DNA of 64,000 nucleotides from Candidatus Tectimicrobiota bacterium (GTDB taxonomy: Bacteria > Tectomicrobia > Entotheonellia > Entotheonellales > Entotheonellaceae), in NCBI GenBank assembly GCA_026005175.1, contig BPKO01000005.1, positions 1-64,000 on the forward strand, in the 5' to 3' direction. This document shows, one piece after another, positions 1-9,330 of this stretch (positions are counted from its first letter, which is position 1; each line of letters begins with the position of its first letter). A program made the position numbers and the translations under genes. The notes beneath the pieces are model-generated. The model saw nothing but the letters and a program-made list of their open reading frames with translations. It was not told the DNA's origin and ran no database searches.

Positions 1-535
1 GCTCTTTTCTGCCGGAAACATGCAAGCGATCGATGAGGCATGTCGGACTGCACAGGTAGGCAAACTCACCCCACGTGCTCTGTACGTGCACGTTAGTGCT
101 TTGCCGCACCTCCCTCCGATCTTACGGGTGTATGAAGGATGCGCCAGGGCGTACATTGGCGCTGTCGAAGGGGCCAATATCATCAAACTGCACCGTGGCA
201 TCCCCCAGGTCTCCTACCTCGCCTATCCCGAGTTTGAGCGGGATCCGCATCCTGTTCTTGTAGCGTCACTTCTCGTGCCGCTGCGCACGTTCCAGGTGCA
301 GTATCGCGACTACACTAACGCGCAGAATCCGCCGATTCTGCACCGTAAAGAGGAATTCGTAGCGCCAGATCATCCATTACGCCCGAAGTTTGCACGGCTT
401 ACGAGGCAAGAAGAACGGTGGGGGCTGTACGAGCACCCGGAGGTAATCGGTACACGTGAGGGGTGGCAAAAAGCGTTAGCGGAGCGACGAATCCGGATAT
501 CTGGCCATCGGCTCTTCCATAGCTCTGTTGGATAA
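1..535 (+). pseudogene. DNA phosphorothioation-associated putative methyltransferase, fragment cut by the window edge
   Basis: The reading frame is open from the left edge (no in-frame stop before the first ATG at 20), so the 5' part probably lies outside the window. The 171 visible residues contain the conserved block that I recognise from the Dnd-associated putative methyltransferase family (TIGR04096-like): GKLTPRALYVHVSAL, RVYEGCARAY, NPPILHRKEEFVAPDHP and ARLTRQEERWGLYE. The role in the family is unproven; it travels with DNA phosphorothioation (Dnd) modification and restriction genes. No SAM-binding glycine motif is visible in this part. It is convergent with the DUF262 gene and is AT-richer than the bulk of the window. 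Family assignment is fairly firm; whether the gene is complete upstream cannot be seen. Confidence 0.6.
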
Positions 536-587
536 TAGCCATAGATTGGAAGGAGTAGATCGCTTTAACTGCAATGAGAAAGGGAGC

Positions 588-2269
588 CTAGAGTTTGTCA
601 CGTAGGAGAGCAGCAATCGCCTCAATTCGCTGATCGCCAATGTCAGGGCTAGCGTTTGGTTCCAATAGGGTCTGATTGTCCAGCTGACTTCCTAAACTGC
701 CTTGATTGTTTATAAGCCATCGCATGTAAGGATGGTATCTGTTACTCGCCACTGCATTTGCATACCGCCCATTAGGCCTGAGTTTCTGTGAACAGGGTTC
801 GTTGCCTGCTCCGCGATTATAAGGAGCGGGGAGGGGAGCAAAATTGCGCAGAGTGTTTGCCTCTCGTCCTCCTGGTTGATCTCGCTGTATGTTCCGAACT
901 GGAATCAAGTGATCAATGTTCCATTGGTTTCTTCCATATTGGAAAGGTTCAAATGCCCCTCCGCAATCGCTCCGCCTTGGCAGAAGACATGCGTTAAAAA
1001 TTCGTCGGGCCCCTTCTTCGCATCTGCTACTGCTAGGTTTGATCGTAACCAATCATACACTGGAACGTCGTCAAGATTACCAGCTCCAGGGGGATTAACA
1101 TCGCCGGCAACCTCTTCAATGAGTTATACTGACCGGCTATCGTACGTTCAGCAACTTGACCAATTCTGCCGACTGAGCCATCAATAATCACACGGTAGCA
1201 AGCACGCAGATACTTGTGCAGTTCTGGATTTTGGGAAGATTTTTCTTCTATAAAGTCAGGGTTTTTTCCAGTTTTCAAGCGCTGTCGATAGTAAAAGAGA
1301 ATCAAGATGCCGAAGGTAACCCTCCGCATTCGATGATCTCCTTGACATATGGGTTTTCCGTTGCAATGACCCTACGAATAAAATCAAGAAACTGATCAAC
1401 TTCTTGTTTGGTCAAGTTATTGTCCCAGTTCGGGAAAATGAGATCTGGCCGAAGTCCGCCACGCTCCTGGAGACACTTGAGGGACAACTGTAGCACACGG
1501 AAGAAGGTCTCGCCGTTCTTCCCGTTCTGTGTAAATATCTCAGTAATATCGTTCTCTGCCTCAGAGATATCTTCATCGTTCCAGGGCGGAGAGTATGACT
1601 GGGGGCCCTTGTCCACAATGTATGAACGCACGAGATCTACTGTCCCAAGCTCGACCCGAACGGTATTGAGTCCCTATGAACGTATTTGCAAGCTGGATAG
1701 CGCTATTAAAGTTCCAGTATTCGTCAATAGCAACTTGTTTTTCAAGAAAAGTCGTATTGATTTGTTTGTGATAATTTTGTATCCATTTATCGATCAAATT
1801 TTGAAGTTTTATATATAGTGATTGGTATTGTACACTGATAGCACACCGTGGATGCTGGAAAAGCGCTTTGTGGTTGTGATCAAAAACGGGATGATAGTTT
1901 TGTACAGCTGCTCGTAGGCGAGTAAAATGTTGGCTATCACTAGGCATCGAGGGGTCAGGGCTCAAAACCTTGGGATAGAGCAAATTCAAAAGAACAGTTC
2001 CTGTCGCGAAACGTTGCAACCCATCAACAAGGACACCGGGATTGCCTTGAAACATTCCAATCACAATGTTGCCGAAGAGGACAGAATCTGAGCACAGGAA
2101 GTTGAGCACTTCCTCCTCGTCCCCACGAGATACCACGCTGAAAACTTGGGATACGAATCCATGTCGGGCGCAGATCCTCAGTAGCTTTGTTGGGAGGGAG
2201 TTCTACTAGAGCCCATTTACAAACATATTCCCAAAACGGAGGTGTGGGACCTGATCTGTGAATAGCCAT
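588..2269 (-). pseudogene. DUF262 / HNH-type (GmrSD-like) protein, multiply frameshifted
   Basis: Pieced together from consecutive reading frames. The start at 2269 has an AAGGAAG ribosome site. The N-terminal part has the DUF262 hallmarks RIPSFQRGISW and VLVDGLQRFATGTVLLNLL (the family consensus is DGQQR; here the first Q is L). The C-terminal part has an HNH/DUF1524-like core, NQWNIDHLIPVR, followed by NTLRNFAPLP. DUF262-DUF1524 proteins include GmrSD-type modification-dependent restriction enzymes; the DGQQR loop is implicated in nucleotide-driven control and the HNH part in cleavage. Frame changes near 2130, 1670, 1330 and 1050 break the gene, so either it is dead or the sequence has indel errors. 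It is the last gene of the leftward dnd-type cluster and follows the 145-residue gene at a short distance. A restriction role is inferred. Confidence 0.6.
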
Positions 2270-2303
2270 AAGTCTTCCTTTTATAGATATTGAAAAACAG
2301 GAG

Positions 2304-2740
2304 TCAAATAGAGGCTCTAGAGACGTCTTCTTGATTGATCGAGGAATTTTCAACAAGTCGCATAATATCGAATTGAATCTGTGACTTAGTCTTTCCCTGC
2401 CAGCGTTGCTTGAGAGCGCGCATACCGGCTATTCCTGCCTGACAAACGAGGGCTAACAGGCTCCGTTCATTATCTGGAGGAGTAATTGTTAGCTCCTTCG
2501 CATACCATTGGGCGGCAACTTCAACAGCTAGTCGTGTTTCTTCACTTACCATCATAGCCCGAATGAGCTCGTGGCGTTGAACATTCTCAGCAGGGGGTAG
2601 CTTTTGAGTGACAGCGTAGGCGAAGCCTAGGAGCAGCAAATCTACGCGGCGTGGGCACACACCATCCTCCACCATTTTATCGGCAAATCCACCAAATCTT
2701 TGCTGATAAAAAGCTGATCAGTGCCTCTCAAATGTAGCAT
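2304..2740 (-). CDS. Unknown dnd-cluster protein (~145 aa), one frameshift
   Basis: I do not recognise this family. The ATG at 2740 lies one base after the stop of the DndD-like gene and has GGAGCTCTGAG before it, so it is translationally coupled. A single-base correction near 2698 joins the start (MLHLRGTDQLFISK) to the long downstream frame, which carries RFGGFADKMVEDGVCPRR and DLLLLGFAYAVTQKLPP. The protein looks soluble and mostly helical, with no membrane segment. It occupies the place where dndE sits in classical dndBCDE operons, but I see no similarity to the DndE signature. The ORF after the frameshift, 2304-2675, is intact for 123 residues. It is probably a specific component of this Dnd-type system; the function is unknown. 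Confidence 0.5.
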
Positions 2741-2741
2741 C

Positions 2742-4681
2742 TCAGAGCTCCTCAAAATATGAAAAAGCCTGTTGCTGGTTTCGCTGGATTACGAACTCCC
2801 CGGCGAGTATTTGAGCAATTTTCTCTCGCTCCGCCTCAGGAAGATCTCGGGTCTGTAGCTAAAAGGAATACTTGAACTTTCAGATGGGGAAGGGATTTCA
2901 GAAGCCCTTCACGGTGTTGAGAGTCAAGATGCCCAAAAGGCGTGTCCATCACAAAAGGCGCCGGATCAGGGCTCGCCAGATTTAACGCTGTAATGAAGCT
3001 ATATGCCAAAACTTCCTTTTCTCCAGCACTCAGTTTGGTATTTTCCACAATTGAGTTATCCCAACGATATACCTCGAGGGTGTAATCATCCTTTACACGC
3101 ACCCCAGCGTACTCGTCTGGTTTGTTGGTAATGTTGGTGAACATCTCTGAGGTGAGTCGTTCAATTTGTGACCGCTTGTCATGGATCAAGCGCTCGACAA
3201 GCTCACTGATGGGCCTGATAAGCCTTACGCGCAAGCTGGAGAGTTAGGGTTACCTGGCGACCTTGTTCGGTTCTTACGGCAATTTGAGCAAATTCCCGCT
3301 GCTTCGCGACAAGATCTTGACTCACACGCTTCAAATTTGCTTCTACCGCGTCGAGTTCCTCCTTGGCTAGCCGCAGATTCCGCTCGAGTTCGGCTCGCTG
3401 TTGAAAGATTTCCTGCACTTCAATAAACGTATGCCCTTCGAGTTTCTTGCGTAGATCAGCGATGTCCTTTGTCTACTTCCTCAAGGCTTGTGTCTACTCC
3501 AGCTCGTTGATCGAGAAGTGCACTTCCTCGAGGAGTAGTGCGCAGCTGCTTCACTAGAGCAACAAGTTCAATAAGTTCATACTGATTTGCTGTTTGAGAA
3601 CGCTGCCACTGGACTGTCCTGGAATTGAGACGAGCTAACTGTTCTTGTAAGTATTGGACAACTCTCTCGTCGATAGGGCCCCCTTCCACAGATACAGCTT
3701 GTTTCTTCCAAGAGTCCCTCAAGTACCTGTTTTCTAGATAAGAGCTTTTCCTGGTAAGGGGAAGGAGCTGCGTTGATTTGAAACTGCTCCACGACTTGTC
3801 GGAGAACGGGCATAAGGAGATAAAGTGGTGCTTGCTTCAATAGCTCCGCTATCTCATTATCGATGGCTCTACGCTTGTCTTCCAGATCAGCACGGCGGCG
3901 ATTTTTCTCGCGTAACTGCTGCTGTTCAGCCTCAATGGCCACCATCTGCATTGCTTCTTTGTCCAGCCTATCCATCGCTTGTTTGATACTCCTGTACTTC
4001 TGGAGCAAGTCATTTTTACGGTCATCGTAGTGGCTTTCTTGTGCCTTCAGGTCCTCGAGCTCTTGACGTAAGGTCTTTCCTTGCGCTTCGTGTAGCTTAA
4101 GCGACGCTTGTTCTTCCTCAAGATCGTCGATGAGCTTTGCTAGATCCGTGCGAAGGTTTCTTACGGCAGGGATGCCCAAAACACGTTCAATGGCATCTCT
4201 TACTCCCTCTTCGTGTTGTTTTTGAGCATACCGCGTGATTTCTGCACCGTCAAAAAAGACAAATTGTTGACATTCTTTAGGAAGCATCTGAGTAATTTTA
4301 TCTTCAATTTGATCTGTTACTTCTTGTCCATCGATCCACAAATAAACGCGCGGCGAGGGGATAAACGTATTTCCGTGGCGTTGAAAATGTACAGTACGCA
4401 CAATTTTGCAGTGTTTATCCCCATGCGTAAATTCGAGACTGACCTCTAGATCTCCTTCGGCGGTTTTCTTTTGATCGTTCCAGACATCCACCAACTCGGA
4501 TCGGTTAAGACCATGAAACACAAACTGCATGGGCCCGAAGTAGACACGTTTTGCCATAGCCATTTTTGCCGTGAATGACGATCAGATTTTGCCTTGGGCG
4601 ATATTGAGGAAATTGTAAGGTATGCTCCCCTCTATAAACCATCCAATCCTTAAGTTTGAGTTGACGAAAGTGAAAACTCAT
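2742..4681 (-). pseudogene. dndD: DndD-like SMC/ABC ATPase of a DNA sulfur-modification system, multiply frameshifted
   Basis: About 646 residues if read through. The N terminus is MSFHFRQLKLKDWMVYRGEH, followed by a Walker A HGKNGYGKTCLLRA. A long charged coiled coil with a CICGR zinc-hook-like turn fills the middle. The C-terminal head has an ABC signature (LSAGEKEVLAYSF) and a Walker B/D-loop (PFVMDTPFGHLDSQH). This head-coil-head layout is that of DndD/RecF-SbcC type ATPases, which couple ATP hydrolysis to DNA nicking or sulfur insertion with DndC and DndE. The ATG at 4681 overlaps the stop of the preceding small gene (ATGA). Frame breaks are near 4527 (GGGCCC), 3725, 3450, 3225 and 2860, the last restoring a natural end at 2742. 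dndC, the sulfur-loading partner, is not in the window. Assignment to DndD rather than another SMC-like ATPase rests on context. Confidence 0.65.
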
Positions 4682-4863
4682 GGTATTTCCTCTATCTTTT
4701 CTTTCTCTATCCATTCTTCTAGAATTCTACGAATACCATCCTTTGCTCCACGTCTACGTTCCAGATGAATCTTAGGAACCTCAAATGCAATAAGTCTTCG
4801 GAGCAATTCTGGGTCAAGTTTATGCTTGTCGGCGATTTCCTCGATGAGCTCATTATCATTCAT
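4678..4863 (-). CDS. Small DNA-modification-system-associated protein (61 aa)
   Basis: A short acidic, helical protein, intact and ATG-initiated. The sequence DPELLRRLIAFEVPKIHLE followed by a basic RRRGAKDGIRRILEEWIE resembles the small proteins annotated as DNA modification system-associated that sit next to dnd-type genes. It overlaps the helicase gene by 8 bp upstream and the DndD-like gene by 4 bp downstream, so all three are probably translated as a coupled unit. No catalytic motif is visible; a structural or adaptor role is a guess. It is one of the few genes of the island without a frameshift. Confidence 0.55.
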   Translation of the reverse strand: MNDNELIEEIADKHKLDPELLRRLIAFEVPKIHLERRRGAKDGIRRILEEWIEKEKIEEIP

Positions 4864-7013
4864 CGTCTTCTCCAGAGAGCAGCTCGCTTAGCATAACTCC
4901 AAAGTGCTCCGTATACTGTTGCACTTGGAGGAGTGCCTCATATTTATTCTCCGCAAGTTGCGCCATCTCTTTGGCACGTGCAAGCTCACCCCGCAAGACG
5001 GCTTTCCCTGCGCTGCCCACCGTGAAGGGGGGTACGGCAATAACATCGATTAACGTAGCCTTCCCCTTGCCCGGCGAGCGTCGTAAGACACGACCACGTC
5101 GCTGAATAAACTGTCGCTTGTTCGCCGAACTGGCCAAAATGATTGCCGTATCAACAGCTGGCACATCTACGCCCTCATCGAGACAATCAATTGCCAGCAG
5201 GCACGCGATATGCCCCTTCGCAAGAGCCCACAGGGCATCCTGTCTCTGTTGTGAAGGAGTAGTGGCAGTATATCGAGTATGAATGATTCTTAGCTTATTG
5301 AGAATGGCATGAACAGCTTGGAGTTGTTCGTTATCAGCACAATACACGAGCGCGCGCTCAAGGGGGTGATCGTCGAGAATCCTCTGAACGAGATCTTCTT
5401 TTGCAGCACACTTCTTGAGGATCCTGGCACGACAGATGAGAAGACGACGTACTTCTTCGGAATCACCGTCCAATACATTGTGGGTTTGCAACGTGATTTC
5501 CTCTTGGGCATAAGCTTGTCGTAACTGTAGAATGCGTTCGGTGAGCCTTTGATACTCCGCAAACTCTTCTTCTGAAAGTGGGGCAACATATACATAGTAG
5601 TTATAAGGGCATAGCAGACCATCAGCCAAGGCTTGGCGGAGACTATAAACATAGACTATAGCGTGAAAGAATTCGTAGAGGGGGACTTTTGTCCCCTCTT
5701 CGTCGAAGTGTCGGATGGGGGGTCGCTGACAGACCTAATCGCCACGTATAGCGAGGATCTAAGAACCTGCCGGAATACAGGGGCTCCAGCATTATGGGCT
5801 TCATCAACAATAATGAGGGAGCGAGGTGGGACTCCTGCATCATTCAGAACGCTACGGAAACGCTTCCCACTCAAAGATGATAGAGTGCCTATGGCAACCA
5901 CCGGATAGTCTGCCTCACCGCTTTGGGAGGCGCGAAGTCGTGTAAAGAGGTGCTCTTGCCAAGCAGTATAGTGGTCATAGATCAGAAGCGGCTTAGGAAA
6001 GCTCGTGTTGGCTTGGAGTTCCTTGGGCCCATTGTTCAACCAGATTCGTTCGAGGAACGGCAATGACGAGCAGTTGCAAGCCAGGGCATCGTTCAGCGGC
6101 TGCTAGTGCCGTAAGGGTCTTTCCACTCCCGGTGGCCATGCTAAGCAGCCCGATGCGATTATGCTCTTCCCACGCCGCGAGTGCTGCTTTTTGGTGTGGC
6201 CAGAGCGTCTTTTGAGACGGAAGGGACTGACGTCCTCGAGCGGCATAGTTTGCCCTGCTTTCCGCGGCAATAGCTGTAGTATATATACGTTCCACCTCAA
6301 CACCAGGAGGGGAGGTAGGACGTATTTGTAAAAGTCGGTCTTTGGGGCCGCATGCGGAAAAATCTAGGAGACTTCAAGATTAGCTGTTCGGTTCTCCCAT
6401 AGGCGACGAAAGTTTTCGATCTTACGAGGGATTCGCTGATGAGGATCATCCCAGGAACAGAAAACATCAATGGACTCAAAGTTGCTAACCATACCACCAA
6501 CAGTTTCATTCGGAGAGCCGGTGAAAGCGACGACATTTCCTTCTACATCCCAGAAGAGACCAATCTTTTCATGATAGATTCCATTACCACGCCGCAACAG
6601 GTCAACAGTTGGGCAGGCAAGCTTAATCTCTAACCGCTCTTCCGCTATTAAGCCAAGCAAGACATTCTATCCTATGGCGTAATAGATCACTAGCACCCGT
6701 TGACGAAAGAAATTCAAATTGGCGAAGCACTGCTCGGAGAACTACATCATCTCGTGCCGCGTAGCCTTTTCGAAGGGCTTCTATATCTTCCTCATCCAGC
6801 CATGGACTAGCTATGAGACGCATTTTTCCCACCATGCTTAAGAAATACAGCGAGGCCCCTTTTGCGGCGAGAAATAGCCCTTGACTCGTAAAGTAGCCAA
6901 CCGCTCTCCAGTACTCGATACTATGGCGTAGACACGGAATGTAGAAGTCCCTCGACGAGATTCATCTCGTCCGAACGATATTCACATCGAAGATTAAGGA
7001 TCTTCAGAGACAT
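4856..7013 (-). pseudogene. DNA phosphorothioation system restriction enzyme (PLD nuclease + DEAD-like helicase), multiply frameshifted
   Basis: Reassembled from five or six frames; about 716 residues. The N terminus at 7013 (MSLKILNLRCEYRSDEMNL) leads through RAVGYFTSQGLFLAAKG into a phospholipase-D-like nuclease half, with YHEKIGLFWD and VVAFTGSPNET (HxK motif). A superfamily 2 helicase follows: LWPHQKAALAAW, Walker A MATGSGKTLTAL, VDEAHN, GLSATP, and a helicase C half with CLDEGVDVP and QRRGRVLRR. This order matches the Dnd-dependent restriction family (TIGR04095-like), which degrades DNA lacking the phosphorothioate mark. Frame breaks near 6925, 6640, 6320, 6020 and 5640 would abolish activity if real. 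It is the first gene of the leftward operon behind the promoter at 7371-7398. Confidence 0.65.
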
Positions 7014-7370
7014 CGATATTTTGGAATTCTAATTCAAGAAGGCTTAAATTATGCCTTTGAATCACCCCTAATTCACAACGATCTCAAGCACAGCATCACT
7101 TTGGTGCTCTCTAGGCTCCATTGTGTCTCCCTCCGTTATACATTCCCTTTAAGCACGCAGCGATAGGTCGAAGTTGAGCGGCGTTGCCACTCTAAAACCA
7201 CTATCAAACTATCAAGCATACGATGCGGGATAGAAATCTCTCTTGGATAGCCGCATAGATGTCAATCACCATTGGAAGTGAATCCAGGGGCAGAGACGAA
7301 CGCTGCCCTTCTCATACCACCGCATCGCCGACGCCCTTAAGGTGCCGCATCCGTAGTAGAGGATACCCCC
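7014..7370 (-). other. Leader of the dnd-type operon with two micro-ORFs
   Basis: About 350 bases between the promoter and the restriction gene hold no full gene. Two tiny leftward ORFs are present: 7136-7219 (27 codons, ending STSTYRCVLKGNV) and 7068-7121 (17 codons, MEPREHQSDAVLEIVVN), the second behind a strong GGAGGGAGACACA ribosome site. An extension of the first, GYPREISIPHRML, reads like conserved protein sequence. This may therefore be the decayed end of a former first gene rather than a regulatory leader. Confidence 0.35.
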
Positions 7371-7398
7371 ATTATACCGTAATCCCTCTTCGAGTCAA
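7371..7398 (-). promoter_or_regulatory. Sigma70-type promoter of the dnd-type operon
   Basis: On the minus strand TTGACT (7398-7393), a 16-bp spacer and a perfect TATAAT (7376-7371). It faces the PLD-helicase gene, with predicted transcription start near 7363. It is one of the closest matches to consensus in the window. Confidence 0.65.
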
Positions 7399-7493
7399 GT
7401 GTTTCTGCGTCACATATTGTCATATTAGTAAAAAGACCGTCGCAAAGCCATCTACACACTCAAGACAAGCGAGGCAATCAAACGTTGTTTACC

Positions 7494-7649
7494 ATGAAGC
7501 TGGTCGAATCTCTCGGATCAAGGGGGCCCTGCCGGCCCTTCGAGGTCATTCTCGTTGACCATCCCATCCAGCCCCTGACCCAGGAAGAAGTCTACCAGCG
7601 CGCCGATGCCGTCTTTGCGCAGCTGGTGGCCAAGCTCACGCGCCGTTGA
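7494..7649 (+). pseudogene. 3' remnant of a truncated gene (UGSC-family-like C terminus)
   Basis: An ORF of 51 codons whose last 36 residues (FEVILVDHPIQPLTQEEV, then a helical tail to LVAKLTRR) resemble the C terminus of UGSC-motif proteins, in which a HP-(I/L) segment precedes a final helix. No upstream part of such a gene exists: base composition changes abruptly at ~7,480-7,510. It therefore looks like the surviving end of a host gene interrupted by the AT-richer island. It overlaps the convergent amidohydrolase end by 14 bp. The family assignment is tentative. Confidence 0.35.
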
Positions 7650-9330
7650 GGACGCCGCTGTCGTGGACGGGGCGCCCCCCGACGAGGGTGAGCACGGCCT
7701 GCAGGGTGGGCAGGCGCTCGCTGGGCACCCGCAGCACGTCGTCGCTAAGCACGGCGAGGTCGGCCAGCTTTCCAGGCGCCAGGGACCCCAGGCGGGCTTC
7801 CTGGCCGCAGAAGTAAGCGCCGCCCAAGGTGAAGGCGCGCAGCGCCTGGAGGCGACTCAGGCGCTGCGCCGGGCCAAGGACTTGGCCACTGCGCCGTTCG
7901 CGGCGGGTCACGGCCGCCCACAGCGTGGCAAAGGGATTGTAGGGCTTGTTGTCGGTTCCCAAGGCAAAAGGGATCCCGTAGCGGCGAAAGTCCTGGTGGG
8001 GCAGGGCCCGGGCTGCCCGCCTGGCGTCGCCAAGGTAAGCGGCGCCCCGCAGCCACAGGTGGGTGAGGGGAATGGTTTCGCAGACCACGCCCAGGCGGCG
8101 CATGCGCTCGAGGTGGGATGGCAGCACGTCGCGCACGTGCTCCAGGACCCAGCGGCGCGGGGCCAGGGGAAACTCGGCATCCACCGCCTCGAAAGCCTGC
8201 AGCACCTCTTCCAGCTCTGCCAGGCTGGCCGCCAGGGTGTGCACCCGCACCTGGTGCTGGGCGGCCAGGCGCAGCAAGGCGCGGTAGCGCGGGGCCGGGT
8301 TATACGTCTCGGCAAAGCCGGCCCAGCCCGTAAAGGGGAGCGCCGCAGAGCGCAGGCGGGCCACGTGGCGCTGGCCGCGCAGCTGCAAGAAGACCCCGCA
8401 CAGGCGCAGCATGTCGTCGCCGAAGCCGTAGCCCGACACCAGGGCGCTCCAGCGCGCCAGGTCTTCTGCCGCCTGCCGCAGCGAGGTCCAGGCGGGGCTG
8501 AGCACCAGGTGGCTGCGGACCGTCATGGCCCCTGCGTCCCACACCGCCCGGTAGGCCTGCAAGACCTCAGGCGCGATGCCGTGGCCTTCGTAAACGGTCG
8601 TGGTGCCCACGCTGTTGTAAAGGCGCATCGATTCCCGCAAAGCCTGCACGCGGTCGGCATGGGTAAAGCGGGGCACGACGCGCATGAGGGTGAATTCCAC
8701 CACCGGGTAGGTGTTGTAGTCGAAAAAAATCCCGGTTGGCTCGCCCTGCGCGTCGCGGTCGATGACCACGCTGGGGTGCGGCGGGCGAGTGTGGCGGTCG
8801 ATGCCGGCTCGCTGCAGGGCCAGGCTATTGGCAATGGAGACCGAGGGCGGGACGTTCCAGGGGGTCCAGATGCCCTTGATGTAGACGGGATTGGCCGGGG
8901 CCACTTGGTCTAGCTCCCAGCGGGTGGGATAGCGCTGCTCTGCCAAGCACCCGGGAACGTCGGCATAGTTGGGCGGGTCGCCAAGGGGCATGGTGACCAC
9001 CCACTCCCCGGGCTGCTTCTGCGCCACTTCCTGGCGAATGCGGGCCAGCACCTCGGCAATGGAACGCGCCCCGGCCAGACTGGGCAGAAGGCGCTTCAGC
9101 CCCTCGCGGTCCATGTGGGCATGGGTGTCGATGAGGCCGGGAATCACGGTATGCCCGCGCAGGTCGATGAGGCGCGTCTGGGAGCCGGCCAGGTGACGCA
9201 GCTCGGCGTCGCTTCCCACCGCCTGGATGACCCCGCCACGAATGGCCACGGCTTGCTGCACCGGAGCAGCCTCGTCCATGGTCAGAATACGGCCGCCGTA
9301 CAGGAGCAGGTCGGCGGGCGCCGCATTCAT
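7636..9330 (-). CDS. Amidohydrolase family 3 (YtcJ-like) protein
   Basis: A 564-residue metal-dependent amidohydrolase. The N-terminal sandwich (LLLYGGRILTMDE) leads to the first metal-binding strand PGLIDTHAHMD. The C terminus returns to the sandwich with LGSLAPGKLADLAVL, the usual closing signature. Internal LGTDNKPYNPF carries the late Asp of the barrel. Family members hydrolyse C-N bonds of diverse exocyclic amides or formamides; the substrate cannot be read here. The ATG at 9330 was chosen because the longer frame to 9417 has no family similarity, and because this start overlaps the stop of the upstream radical SAM gene (ATGA), indicating coupling. Confidence 0.85.
   Translation of the reverse strand: MNAAPADLLLYGGRILTMDEAAPVQQAVAIRGGVIQAVGSDAELRHLAGSQTRLIDLRGHTVIPGLIDTHAHMDREGLKRLLPSLAGARSIAEVLARIRQEVAQKQPGEWVVTMPLGDPPNYADVPGCLAEQRYPTRWELDQVAPANPVYIKGIWTPWNVPPSVSIANSLALQRAGIDRHTRPPHPSVVIDRDAQGEPTGIFFDYNTYPVVEFTLMRVVPRFTHADRVQALRESMRLYNSVGTTTVYEGHGIAPEVLQAYRAVWDAGAMTVRSHLVLSPAWTSLRQAAEDLARWSALVSGYGFGDDMLRLCGVFLQLRGQRHVARLRSAALPFTGWAGFAETYNPAPRYRALLRLAAQHQVRVHTLAASLAELEEVLQAFEAVDAEFPLAPRRWVLEHVRDVLPSHLERMRRLGVVCETIPLTHLWLRGAAYLGDARRAARALPHQDFRRYGIPFALGTDNKPYNPFATLWAAVTRRERRSGQVLGPAQRLSRLQALRAFTLGGAYFCGQEARLGSLAPGKLADLAVLSDDVLRVPSERLPTLQAVLTLVGGRPVHDSGVLNGA

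Noticed and set aside
7606-8913. 435-residue plus-strand ORF opposite the amidohydrolase
   Set aside because: Shadow; His/Gly/Ala-rich sequence with no domain.
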